From: Bryum argenteum
Lineage: Eukaryota > Streptophyta > Bryopsida > Bryales > Bryaceae
Length of the DNA stretch: 64,000 nucleotides
Reading direction: 5' to 3'
Assembly (NCBI GenBank): GCA_037043015.1
Contig: CM073327.1
Span: forward strand, 7,546,727-7,610,726
In this document: positions 43,640-54,791 of the stretch, one piece after another
Numbering within the stretch: the stretch's first letter is position 1
Layout: every line of letters begins with the position of its first letter
Notes under the pieces: model-generated
The model's database searches: none
The model's input: the letters and a program-made list of their open reading frames with translations, nothing else
Told to the model about the DNA's origin: nothing
Position numbers and translations under genes: made by a program

Positions 43640-44250
43640 AATTCATGCCTCCCTTTGCTACTCGATCTCCTTTGCCCCTTATATGTAAATGGTTGACAGT
43701 CTCCTGTCGCTCACAATTTCGCCTTTTCTAACCATTTGATGTCGAGTTCATCCAAAGCAATAATCGTGACGCTAAACTTGAAGAGCATTTTCCGGCATTT
43801 GCTAGTTTGGTGGTAGAGAATAGACTCGGGTGTCTGCTACTTTCCGCTCTTACCCCGTACTTACATCAAATGAATTACAGGTTTCTCTCTTGCTATTCTC
43901 TCGTTGACTGGCACTTGGATTACAGAATCAGTAGCACTGAACAGTGTTCAATTCTACTGATATTGTAATCCAAGTGCTCGACACTTGGAGAATTCCGACA
44001 GAGAAGCTTGAAATTCGTTGGGTTTAAGTACTGAGCAAGAGCTGGAAGAAGCACACACCCAAGTCTATTCTCTACTACCAAGCCTCCTCTCGCCTCAAAT
44101 CCAGCAAATGCTGGAAGATGCTTTTCATGTTTCGCGTTAAGTTGATTGCCTTGGATGAAGTCGACATTACATGGATACAAAAGGCCAAATTGTAAGCTTC
44201 ATTGTCAACCCATTACGTATAAAGCGCAGTAGAGACTGAGTATCTGATTT
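43640..44250. repeat. inverted duplication with arms of about 300 bp (foldback 1)
   Basis: The axis lies near 43944. Left GCACTTGGATTACAGAATC (from 43911) pairs with GATATTGTAATCCAAGTGC on the right. Pairing can be followed outward through TAGAGAATAGACTCGGGTGT / ACACCCAAGTCTATTCTCTA, GGTTGACA / TGTCAACC and GTCGAGTTCATCC / GGATGAAGTCGAC. Identity is about 70-80% by eye. A transcript would fold into a long imperfect hairpin. Confidence 0.8.
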
Positions 44251-44539
44251 AGAGCATATGATTTGGAGCCCGGAGACTTGTTCGTATTGAGATAGAGTTG
44301 TGGCAAGGGAGTGAAAGAAGTATTGTTTCTCCTCTTAGTTTTGCTTGCTCGTATCATATTCTCCTGACAACTCGGGCTACTTTGAAGTAATGCTACTACA
44401 AAGTATAATCATGGCGTGAGTTAAGAATTGATTGGAACTTTGTCCAAATATGGCCCTCTTTGTTTTGTACCTTGAGTTGCTGGGAGAATATGGTACGAGT
44501 AAACATAACAAAGACGAGGAATCATGAGAGAATTTGAAC

Positions 44540-44805
44540 TGGGTTTCAAAGTCTTCAGTCGCTCACGAATAAGCTTTCATAACGGTGTGATATGAAATTG
44601 ATCGTCTGCAATCATCGTGACGTTGAGCACGAAGAGTATTCTCGGACACCTCATTTTGAATGGCATTTTCGAGTACTGATATGCACAATACTCGTGAGTG
44701 GTCTAAAATGCACTTCCTGCTGACCGTTAGGATGTCTGCCGTCCATCAGCTTCATATTACATTGTTACGAAAGCTTGTTCGTGAGCGACTGGAGACTTAG
44801 GAGGA
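44540..44805. repeat. second inverted duplication (foldback 2)
   Basis: Arms of about 120 bp are centred near 44682: CAGTCGCTCACGAATAAGC on the left pairs with GCTTGTTCGTGAGCGACTG on the right, and CGAGTACT with AATACTCG at the loop. The left arm is also related in direct orientation to the left arm of foldback 1 (ATCATCGTGACG...GAGCACGAAGAG), so the two arose from one sequence. Confidence 0.75.
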
Positions 44806-46430
44806 AATTACTGGATGGATGAGCCGATGAATGCATGTTTGGTCCGGATCGACCCTAAACTAGGATACCTGCACTGCTGCACATCGTATCTGTTACATGA
44901 TTCGTACAGGAACTTGAAGGCCGTAAACATTTACAAACTACCGTTCGTAAATATGGGCCGAGGCGGTGTATCTCAATTGCCACCAGCCTTCCGTTTTAAA
45001 CGAACCACCATTCGTGGCCACTTGTTGTGAAGTTGTGATGTTGCAGGAATTGCAAAGGAGATGAAGACTATACCGAAGTCCTCCACGATTTGGAGATCAT
45101 ATTAATTTGAGGAGATGGTTCAAAAGGTGCTTCTCAAGGTGCTTCTCAAGGTGCTTCTTCATGCTTGTGGACGGATCTCATGGCCCGACACCCACAAGAA
45201 TTCAAGCGAGCGTGTACGTGTTCCTGTAGTTGAGGATTCCGACGGCGACAATACTCAGTTACAGAAAGTGAATGCTCGGACTTTGTTTCATTCATCAAGC
45301 GCTTTTACTTCTAGTCAATAGTTCATAGGTTTGTTTGCGTAGTCCCAATCACTTCACTGAAGTTGGACTTGATATTTTTTAATAAATGGGGTCTCTCCTC
45401 CCTCACAGAAGGGGTAGAGTTTTTCGCATATTGGTCTTTAGTCTGCCCTTTACCTCGCTTCTGTGCCACACTACTCCGAGTCTTGTTTTGATTTTTTAGA
45501 GCGGCCGTTCATTTATTCAGTTGCATGCTTGTGAATAATACTGTATGAGCAACATGGTTCTGCTCGTGTGTTGGTCCGGGACGACCCTAAACTAGCACGC
45601 CTTGCTAATCGACTTGCGTGATTATCGACGGTTGTTTGGAAGCCAGAGTGCTATGGTCCGAGACGACCCTAAACTAGCGTGCCCCGAAGATTTATGCCAG
45701 CTGACTAAGATGGTTCTCGATGGTCGTCTAGAAGTTTGGGGTGCCACGGTCCGGGACGACCATAAACTAGCAGTCCGTTCAGCACAAGATTTTGAAGTAC
45801 AGTGGAGATGCATATTTTCTCATCCACGAAAATAAATATGTGATCAACAGAGGTTCAAAATAGGATCGGTGGACTTAAGAGGCAGCGGAGATGGAGTCAA
45901 TGCGAGCGATGTCTTTGGACCTGGTGGTGGATTACTTTGGATTTTACCAAGCATTGGTCCCCCGTACATTTGAGTCTCGTTTGTTCAATTCGATGCCAGT
46001 CTAGTTTCATGTGGGATTCAAGGCTTTCGGATGGATCCAAGATGGCAAAGGAACGAACCGGTGGCGGTAACAACGTTCGCTATCTCCCTCAGATCTTCCG
46101 GGGAGGGGATTCGATACATTGACAGTTGTGCGGTGGACCACCAAGCTGAAGCACCCCAAGGAAAGCAACATTGACGGGAGTCCACTCAAAGCCATTTTTA
46201 TCCACCTATGTAGTTTATTGGACCCTGGCGATGGATGTAGAGAAGTTTTACGACTTGAATGAAAGTAAGGGAAAAAAAAAAATCATGTCTGACGACGAGT
46301 TGTTGGTGCATCGGTACCATTGTTTTGCTGAATTTTCATGATTCACGTTCAAATTCGTCGTTCAGATCCGGGGTCCGGAATGACCGTAAACTAGCAGTAC
46401 TGTGAGTCTCGCTTCAACTTCATGAAGAAG
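44806..46430. other. repeat-containing DNA without a supported gene
   Basis: Apart from the GGTCCGG motif copies and degenerate palindromes (44933, 45501), there is a three-copy tandem of AAGGTGCTTCTC at 45122-45160. Open frames here are short and repeat-derived. Confidence 0.4.
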
Positions 46431-46965
46431 GATGTTTGAGGATGTTTGAAGGAATATCAAAATTGCTCAGGAGATACGAATCCGACTAAGGCCCGGCAGG
46501 ATGTTAAGGTGGAGGTTTTGAACGATGGTATAGGGAGAACGCTTGATACGTCGTGGAGATATGGAACTCGTCCAACATTGATGCAGACTGACGGAGAACC
46601 AATGAAACGAAGGGGAAATAAAAATGACGCAGGCTGGAGAACGAGAACAAGCACACCTGTATACTTGTCGGAGCGTGGATGTTTTTCGCTTGCTCTCCAC
46701 CCCACGATTGATGCCTTGAGAGGAACGAAACTCAGGGAAAAAAACAAGACTACTCGGTTGGAGAGCGCAAAGCCATTCAATGAAACTAAGGGAAAAAAAG
46801 GGAGACTATGGAGCTCGTTCAGTAGCTCTCTGGATGTTGATGTGGGGGAACTCACCAATGAAAATGAAGGGGAAACAAAAACGATGCAGGATGGAGAACG
46901 AGCGAAAATGCGAAAAGGTTGAACAGTATTAGTAGCTCACCGGATGAAGGACAGAAATTGCTTGA

Positions 46966-47179
46966 CATGAAAGCGCAGCGGTATGGAGCGAGGGGGGAAT
47001 ATAAGTAGAGAGCTGGGGCCATGGAACAAACACAATGCTCTTGAGTCATCTCTTTCGGTGCATGAATCACTCAGTTATATACATTCCAAGAGATAACTTC
47101 AGAACATATTTGGTTTGTACCATGGCCCCGACTCTCTACTTTTATTTCCCCTTCGTTTCATTCCTCTCCGCATGTCATG
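46966..47179 (+). ncRNA. candidate hairpin RNA locus A (214-nt foldback)
   Basis: Left arm 46966-47034 and right arm 47108-47179 pair over about 70 nt around a 73-nt loop. Best-paired stretch: AGTAGAGAGCTGGGGCCATGG with CCATGGCCCCGACTCTCTACT. Size and arm length are within the range of plant MIRNA precursors. No expression evidence exists in the sequence, and strand is arbitrary. Confidence 0.4.
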
Positions 47180-47781
47180 TGTGGAGAGCAGATTGTATGA
47201 ATCGAAGGGGAAATAAAAACAGGAAGTGGATTATTTTCGCATTCCACACACTGGATTTCTGCTGCAACACTTACTGCAAGAAGAGCAGGGGAGCGAAGTT
47301 CATCGAGGAGTTTTGGACTGACGAGGCCGGGATGGATGAAGAGGGATGCAGATGTGGGGGAACCCACCTATGAAACGAAGGGGAAATAAAAATGACGCAG
47401 GCCGGAGAACGAGCGAAAATGCGAAAAGGTTGAACAATATTAGTTCATGTAAACAGGATTTGCTTGCAGGCACGAAACTACAATGGGGTTTCGAGCAATA
47501 TGTCGAATCTCTTTGCCTTGTCAAGTGGATTATTTTTGCATTCCACGCATTCGATTTCCGCCCCGACACTTGCGGCAAGGATAGCAATTGGCGAAGTTCG
47601 TCGAGGAGTACGGAACGACGAGGTCGGGATCGATGATGCGTTACGCAGATGTGGAGGAGCTCGCAAATGAAACGAAGGAGAAAAAGAAAAAGGGCTTCCA
47701 CCAGACAGGTTCATCTGTGGTATCTCTCTTGCGTCGGTCCACCGGGCGGAAACGTGGGTTGTGGGATCAGAAATTGCTCAA

Positions 47782-47995
47782 CATGAAAGCGCAGCGGTAT
47801 GAAGCGAGGGGGGAATATAAGTAGAGAGCCGAGGCCATGGAACAAACACAATGCTCTTGAGTCATCTCTTTCGGTGCATGAATCAATGAATTTTATACAT
47901 CCCAAGAGATAACTCCAGAACATATTTCGTCTGTACCATGGCCTCGACTCTCTACTTTTATTTCCCCTTCGTTTCATTCCTCTCCGCATGCCATG
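47782..47995 (+). ncRNA. candidate hairpin RNA locus B (214-nt foldback, paralogue of A)
   Basis: Same length and layout as locus A, 816 bp downstream. Here the arm reads CCGAGGCCATGG and its partner CCATGGCCTCGACTC. Relative to locus A both sides changed together (GGGGCC/GGCCCC to GAGGCC/GGCCTC), which keeps the pairing. Confidence 0.4.
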
Positions 47996-48420
47996 TGTGG
48001 AGAGGAGATTGTATGAATTGAAGGGGAAATAAAAATAGAACTTCTTGAAAGGGGTACTGGAAGTGGACGCAAGCAATCAATATAATACTAAGGACAAATG
48101 CAACTGAAGCCGTCACAATCCTCATCATAGTTCTCACAGCAGGCGAATTGCATCATAAATCTGGCCATGTTGGAGAAGGCTCGACATGTTGAAGAGAAAG
48201 CGGAGGTATCTTGAAACCAATTTTTTGGGGATTTGGGGATTATTTTCGCATTCCACGCATCGAATTTCTGCCCCAACACTTTCAGGAAGAAGCGCAACGG
48301 GGCGAAGTTCGTCGAGGAGTACGGACTAACGGAGCCGGGAACAATGAAGCGATACACAGATGTGGGGGAACCCACCTATGAAACTAAGGGGATAAAGGAG
48401 ATTCATCTTTTGTATCACTC

Positions 48421-48780
48421 TTGCGTTTTTTCCAGCAGGCTGAAACATGGGTTGTGTAAACAAAAGGCTCACGTACGAGTCTCGGATAATAAAGATTCCT
48501 TGCGAGCCTATGAGGTTGCATAGTATTTGTCTTCAGATCCTCTCACTTTGCTCTTGCTCTAGCGAGAAGCGTCCTCTAGATCCCCTCCATCTATCACTCG
48601 ATAGGCGAGAATGGTTTAGGGTAGATTAGTCACAAGGAGGTTCCTACTTTCGATACGTGTGCTGTATCCATTTGTCCAAGTGCACTCTTCGCAAGGGCGG
48701 ACGATCTTTTGCAAGCAATGCACTTCGACATCCGTGATCATTCATAGTTGTTTTATGAGAGAACGTCCTTCTTTCTAGGA
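48421..48780. other. unannotated DNA
   Basis: No gene or repeat is supported. Confidence 0.35.
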
Positions 48781-49050
48781 TTACAAGATATATTTCGTGG
48801 AGGGAAGATCGGCAGATGTAGTGGCACTTATATTACAAAATAAAACTTGAAAGTTCATGTGTCGTGTAATCATGTTTGAGGACCGAAACGATGGTGATGA
48901 AGTGATTCTCAAGAATGTGTTGGAAATGACCTTGTCTTTGCGATACACATTGTTGGATTCACAAATTCCAATGGAGGTGTAACTAGTACCACTTATATTA
49001 GGAAATAAAATCTTGAAAGTGTATACTGCAGAAAATTTATGAATGCACAT
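48781..49050. repeat. diverged 170-180 bp tandem duplication
   Basis: GTGGCACTTATATTACAAAATAAAACTTGAAAG at 48820 is repeated as a diverged copy, ACCACTTATATTAGG and AAATCTTGAAAGTG, at about 48992. The open frames on both strands carry the duplication. No domain is recognised. Confidence 0.5.
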
Positions 49051-49309
49051 TGCTTAGAAACTATATGAATCTTGGTCACTTTGGCCAGATTCTTGCCAAG
49101 TTTCATGGTTTTTGCTTCACAAATTCTGCCAGATTGGCTGCCTTTTTTCCATATAATCCCCACAATGTCCCCATTTCACGTATATCTCTACATATTTTTC
49201 TCAATTTTTCACCCTAAAATTGTGCCATGTTATCGGATTGTTGCCATTTTAACGTGATTCAGGTTATCCAGACTAATCGTTAAGAACTTTAGAGTAATGT
49301 TCGCTAAAT

Positions 49310-49850
49310 ATATAGTAGGTGTGAAAAAATTTATGCTTATTGTAAAGAAATGTACAAAAAGAAATATACACATGGTGTTAAGAATTATATGGTTAATGTA
49401 AAGAGTTAATACATTAATCGTAAAGAAATACTGCATATTTGTAAAGATTTATACGGTTATTATACAATACAAATAAAGAAATACGTAGTATTTGTAAGTA
49501 AATATGCAGTACTCGTATATGTAAAGATTTATATGGTATATAGAGTACTTGTACATGAATATACGAATATACCCTAATAGTAAAGAAATATTGTATACTT
49601 GTAAAGAATCATACGATTAGTGTAGAATACGATAATTGAAATACATAGTATTTGTAAAGAAATACCAGTATTCGTACAGGAATGATTGTAAAGAAGTATT
49701 CAATACTTTTAAAGAAATGTACAATAAGTGTAAAGAAATATACACTAATTGTAAAGAGTTTTACTTTTATTGTAAAGAATAATACGTATAATGTAAGAAA
49801 TCTACTTTTTGTAAAGAAATTGTACAGTAAATTTAACAAGGTATCAAAAA
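49310..49850. repeat. degenerate TGTAAAGAAATATAC repeats
   Basis: More than fifteen variants of TGTAAAGAAATRTACA occur at irregular spacing of about 20-40 bp. The only open frames are repeats of Val-Lys-Lys type and are artefacts. Confidence 0.75.
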
Positions 49851-49859
49851 TGAGTAAAA

Positions 49860-50003
49860 TATTTCTTAAATGGGAAAATATATTTAATATTTATTTAAGT
49901 TATCTCAATGCATGTTGATTTTAATGTAATTATCTACATGGCATTGTTTTCATTTGTGGTACACACACTATTTCAAGCGGCCAAAATAATAGGGATTGGC
50001 CAA
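49860..50003. repeat. half copy of the TTGGCC-end MITE
   Basis: Matches 14435-14560, including GCATGTTGATTT, ATTATCTACATGGCATTG and the terminal AATAATAGGGATTGGCCAA. The left terminus was not found. Confidence 0.65.
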
Positions 50004-51096
50004 TTTAACCAATATGATGTTCCTTGTGTAACTCCGCCATATTAAGATCATGCTCTGAATACCGACACCTGCTGACTTATCATCACAGTCAAGAATAGTC
50101 ACGTCGACATGGCCATGTGTATATGGAAACACATGCTTGACACTTGGCATCGTGATCAACGCCGTGAGTAGGACAACATATCCGAATCAAAGGATCATCC
50201 AGCAGACTCAAACTTGGACTCGCTGGAATCTCCAAAAGACCTCAGTCTATTGTGAAAATTAATTGTTTGTCAATACATAATCATACAAAAGCCATACTTG
50301 CAGACTCTCCAGAGCAAATGATGTTACAAGCAAAATCCAGGATGTGATCAAAACTTCAGCCGAGACAGTCCAAAACAACAACTTTGAATCAGAGTGCATA
50401 ATTATATAGTTTCACATTTTTCTTCTAGATCGATTGTATTCCATGGAACATTTAGTGTTACGAAATGATTAAGTGGAAAGCGATTCCTGTCGATCGAGGA
50501 GTATATCGAAGTTGATACCCTAACGAGGACCGCTAAGTCCACTGAGTAGGGGACTGTGCTTTTTTGCACAATCCCTGACGAGAAGGGGAGTGCTCACCAT
50601 TGAGGAATTTATTCAACATCGAATGAAAGATCGTGATTCCGGGTTGTGCGCGATTAAAATCCGCCCACAAAATTTCAAAGAAAAATTCCATCGAGGTAAA
50701 TACACAACATATGACATGTCTCAGAAATCAGAACTCCTTTAAATCTTCCTGTAGAACTCACACACCATTCTAATATTTGTCACAAAGCTGACGATTGTAT
50801 TTACTTCATTATTCTGATCACCTTGTAACAAAGGTTGCATACAGATGTGCACGATTCCCCAAAAACTAGCAAGCTATGATAGGTCGAACTCGCTCGACCA
50901 GAGTAGCAGTGCTCTAGTCCATCACCATGCTCCACGATCGAACAACACTTGATACAGAACTCAACTTAACGTATACACACATGATGATCGTGAGCAAACC
51001 ACAGCATATCGATCGATTACTTCGTAGTAACGTCCATCACCGTCTCTGTCACACTTGCAATCGTGACAAGATCGAACAATCAACAACATTCTGATC
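50004..51096. other. intergenic DNA; 3' region of the cysteine-rich gene
   Basis: No additional gene is supported. The right part probably contains the 3' untranslated region of the minus-strand gene that stops at 51097. Confidence 0.4.
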
Positions 51097-51484
51097 CTAC
51101 ATCATCATCTGCACATGAAACGAGTTCCCCGGCAGTCAGTCCATTGCAAAACAGCGGCAGCAGAGATCTTAGTATCAACATGTACAAGAGCAGGATCGGC
51201 AAACTTACGAGATCCTGCAGGCTTTTGTGACAACTGCCGTCGGAGTCGCACTTGCACTTGGTGTCAAACGGGTAGGTGTTGCAAATGAGGCCCTTCTCCG
51301 TGAGATACTCGCAGTACAACTTCTTGTTGCCGTTGCTGGGGTCACATTCGCAGCACGGGGTTTCAGGGCCGCACTCATCGTTCAGCTTCCGACACTCCGA
51401 GCAAACTACCATCGACGGAGTGACGATGAGAATCATAAGCACCAGTGCCACTAGCGAGAGTGAGCGGGTCCGAGACATGGCCAT
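51097..51484 (-). CDS. small secreted cysteine-rich protein
   Basis: Two exons: 51209-51484 and 51097-51108, with donor GTAAGT at 51208 and acceptor GTGCAG at 51109. The product is 95 aa. It starts MAMSRTRSLSL and has a clear signal peptide (VALVLMILIVTPSMVV), followed by a mature part with ten Cys, among them a PCCEC cluster and KCKCDSDGSC. The C-terminal exon adds only three Met residues. An in-frame upstream ATG at 51571 would bury the signal peptide, so 51484 is preferred. The pattern fits apoplastic disulfide-rich peptides with defence or signalling roles. I do not recognise the exact family. Confidence 0.7.
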
Positions 51485-51987
51485 CGATCGATCTATGAAT
51501 CTATGAATGTGCAGTTGATCGGTTTGAATGCAAATGTGGGATTTGTTTTGTGTTGGGGAAGATGATGCCATTCCCGATGTTATGTAGTTCAGATTACACC
51601 GTAGTGGTGACTAGCACGTGTCGTGGATGGTTATGGCCGGGGATCTTTGCATGCCTTGAATCTTTCGATGAAATGATCTATTGTCGACACGAGTCCTCAC
51701 TATCAAACAAAGCGGTACAGTGAATGCACAGTTTTGTAAATTTGAACATTCCATGTGGTCCTAGAATTGTTAATTTTGTCAATTTGCCCTTCACCAATTG
51801 AATTTCGATCCATGTTCAAGTGGTTCCTGGAACGCTAATATTTTGAAGCACTTGGGTGGTTTTAGGGAGAACCTTCATCCCTAACTATCTATCCTTGCTT
51901 GCAGACTGATATGGTCTTTTGCCATTTTAGTTAGCCTAGGTTTTTGGGTTGAAATTAATATTTCTGATTAAGATTTTCACTTAGTGT
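51485..51987. other. upstream region of the cysteine-rich gene
   Basis: Presumed promoter and leader on the minus strand, then AT-rich DNA. No clear TATA box chosen. Confidence 0.35.
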
Positions 51988-52132
51988 TCTCTATACTACA
52001 AGGTGTGTGTGCAACAATTTGCAAAGTCGAATTCCAATTCTCTATACTACAAGGTGTGTGTGCAACAATTTGCAAAGTTGAATTCCAATTCTCTATACTA
52101 CAAGGTGTGTGTGCAAAGTCAAATTCCAATTT
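51988..52132. repeat. 51-bp tandem repeat, 2.7 copies
   Basis: Units beginning TTCTCTATACTACAAGGTG start at 51987, 52038 and 52089. The third lacks an internal CAACAATTT segment. Confidence 0.95.
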
Positions 52133-52269
52133 AAGAGTTTTTGAAGCAAAATTTAGTTTTCACACTCTTGGCATGCAGAAATAAAAAAATTATTTTTGAG
52201 ATTTTTATGAGTTCTTTTTAAAGAAATATGTTCATAACCAAATGACTATTTGAGTTTCAAAGGGCCTCC

Positions 52270-52569
52270 GGTCAAAAAATCTACCAATTCTACAAGGGCA
52301 ACCTCCAAACTTTATAGGAGCAAGCTTCAAGGTTTTAAGAAATGTCAGTAAAACTTTTGCGCAAACTTTGGCTGTTACTATCCTGGATATGATAAACATC
52401 CAACGATCAAATTTTGAACCAGTGACTAAGAATAGGCTTTTCTATAAGATCTTACGGTTGGAAGTCTGTAAATATCTTAAAATTTTGCTTCACACTGCCA
52501 AGATTGCATAGAGGTAGAAAATTGCAATGTTGAGGTTCCAAGCTCCAAAACACAAGGTAATTGAGGAAT
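52270..52569. repeat. inverted relative of the 15.13-kb TTAA-starting repeat
   Basis: Read on the minus strand from 52569 it matches 15127 onward (ACCTTGTGTTTTGG, ACCTCTATG, CTTCCAACCGTAAGATC, GTTGGATGTTT). TTAA lies at 52570-52573. Confidence 0.6.
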
Positions 52570-52573
52570 TAAA

Positions 52574-54164
52574 ACAAAACATTGCTCTCCTTTTGGACCA
52601 AAAGAACAAGTAAAGAGCACATCCCCGCACACACTCATTCTAATCATTTGTGATTCATGATTTTTTTAATGCACGCTTCGGCTTGAATCTACAATGTTGG
52701 GCGTGTACGTTGCAGGGGCTTGGTCAAGCGTTGATGGTTAGAGATTACTGCAATGTACACTTCTTATTTGTGCAAAACTGTGGTGGTGGCCACACTATTT
52801 TGGGATGTTACAATGAGAATGAGTGACATGGTTAAAGTGAAATCCAACCAATTTCTAAGTTGAACTCTAAGATCCACTTCACCAATCTCTTATTAAATGA
52901 GAGATATATTTTAAGAATATCATCAAAGTAAACATTACTTTCGCTAAATAGGCAAAGTTGATTGGGAGGTCGCCCTAATGAAATGAATTGAATTTGTACT
53001 ATCATAAAAAAAAACCTAGTGGATCGTAAATGAACGCTTCTTTTGAAAAACTTTAGTGATAGTGCTTCTAGAGAGCAAATTGTGGATTCATGCCCATGAT
53101 AATCATCCTAAAATATTCCCTATCGATATTTCGGTAGGTAAACTACTATCACTTTTTGGAAGAATGTATGTCGACCCATTCTTAACAACGAATGTAAATA
53201 TTCTAGAATTAAAGTGGTCCCAGATATGAAAAAAACTGAACAGCTTAGATTTAAAATGAAATGTGCCTGGCAAATAAAAGGTGCGGATGCTCTTAGGTAA
53301 CCTGTTGTGTAGTTGATGGCGCAAATTCAGCATGGAATACACTTTTTTTTAACCTTAAAAGTCCCTTGGGGATAGTATGTACGCTGTCGTATAATTAGGA
53401 TTTGCTACCAACAAGAAACTGTAAACTGGAATCATAATAGCTCACTAGAACCGCATTGATTCAAATGTCAACTTCTTCTTTGAACTCAAACCCATTAAAG
53501 GTGTGCATTCACTCCAAATACAACCAAAATACACTGTATTCTACTGGTCGCCACGACACTCTCAGACCTTTAAGGGTTAAATGAAGTTAGTAAATTGTGA
53601 GCAATTTGTGTACATGGGCAAAATAACTAATTGGAATTAGCAGTTTGGAGATTTCTAGATTTTAATATGAATTTTTAAACTTAAAGTTGTAATGTGTTCC
53701 AAAAGCAGTTAGCTAGCTTCAGGCAGGGGCAGCTCTCATTGGTTTAATTTCAAACATTTTCTGCTAGGAATAACCCAACCTCAAAATCAATGTTTCGCTT
53801 GTGAGGCCGCTGACCGACTTCCTTATGCATTTTCCCCCTCGCTGGCTTGTGCAATCGAAGCACCAGCATAGACGCGATCCATTGTATAATTCCAAATTCC
53901 GTATATAAGCTGAATAATCTAGTCTCTTCAGCCCACAGATGTCCACCAGCATCTACAAATCTTCGAGCTAATCACAACAATAATACAAGTTTGACTACCC
54001 TAACTAGAACTCAAATAAAACTACCCATAAGGGGAACTGTTGCTGCTTTTGTAATGCTACAGATACAGTACCTGACCTTCACCACCTTCCTAATGAACAA
54101 CGTCCATACAACTCTCAATCCCTTGCTCAATAAAAGTAGTTTATATGCCGCACATAACTTTCAC
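52574..54164. other. intergenic DNA
   Basis: Mostly AT-rich. Short frames at 53103-53342, 53764-53952 and 53847-54188 have no recognised domain. No gene is supported. Confidence 0.4.
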
Positions 54165-54168
54165 TTAA

Positions 54169-54529
54169 CCCTTAAACGCCGAAGGTGACCCGAGGGGTCA
54201 TGTTCCAACAGAATCTTCTTTGTAGCTCTCAATGTACTCAACTTTTCACTTATATTTTGATGTCAAACTGGTCACCTTCTTCTGGTGCATTCAAAAAGTG
54301 AAATTTTAGAATTCAAATCACAATTTGTATGAGTGATTTTGTGCTTTGAAAGGATTGTAGTAGGTAGGTTGGGGTTGTACAATACTTGTAGGAGGTTGCA
54401 AGCTCATCATTGATTGGATCATTCATGATGGCCAAGTTCAAAAAGTGCACTATTCATGATGCCCAAGTGCAAAAGATGCTCTGATCCAATACTGGGCTGC
54501 CCAAATCCGTATACCTAGGCGTTTAAGGG
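54169..54529. mobile_element. 361-bp TTAA-flanked MITE (TTAA family copy 3)
   Basis: Ends CCCTTAAACGCC and, inverted, CCCTTAAACGCC are perfect 12-bp terminal repeats. TTAA lies at 54165-54168 and 54530-54533. The interior is about 90-95% identical to copy 4 at 57329-57691, in the same orientation (shared GGTGACCCGAGGGGTCA, TTCACTTATATTTTGATGTC). Confidence 0.85.
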
Positions 54530-54791
54530 TTAAAGGCTTGACTTCTTCTCTTAAAAAGAAGCTCACATCAGGAGTCACCCTTGCGAGACTTTCCAGTCAT
54601 GAGCAAGAATGTATCTGGAATCAATGACAACAAAACCACCAACATACAACATCAATGACACCTAACGAATCTTGGCAATGATGCAAACTGAGGGACAAGC
54701 ACGATAAGCAATATTCAAGATGAGATTCACCATCATAATGATAACAAAAGAGAAAATGGCAGAATTCAGGACCTTATATGTTATGGATCTG

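Larger units (their letters stand above)
43541..46400 (+). repeat. six dispersed copies of a GGTCCGG...TAAACTAGC unit
   Basis: The unit reads GGTCCGGRAYGACC followed by STAAACTAGC. Copies lie at about 43572, 44841, 45574, 45656, 45750 and 46372, all on the plus strand. In several copies the preceding 35 bp is also related (GATGGTTGTT...GAAGC...GCCAT), giving a unit of about 58 bp. Three copies at 45.57-45.77 kb are nearly tandem (82 and 94 bp apart). Function unknown. Confidence 0.8.
46440..48420. repeat. composite repeat block with GAAACGAAGGGGAAATAAAA units
   Basis: Units recur: GAAACGAAGGGGAAATAAAA with GAGAACGAGCGAAAATGCG at 46604, 46859 and 47370; a 100-bp unit containing ATTATTTTCGCATTCCACGC and GCGAAGTTCGTCGAGGAGT at about 47228, 47528 and 48238; and an approximately 250-bp foldback unit at 46966 and 47782. 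Copies on both strands create many similar open frames, one set of which encodes related peptides (IIFAFHA ... GAKFVEEYG). No intact gene is evident. Confidence 0.7.

Noticed and set aside
47035..48076. Possible protein repeats (IIFAFHA...FVEEYG)
   Set aside because: The peptides arise from a DNA repeat present in different frames and on both strands with stops; no stable reading frame.
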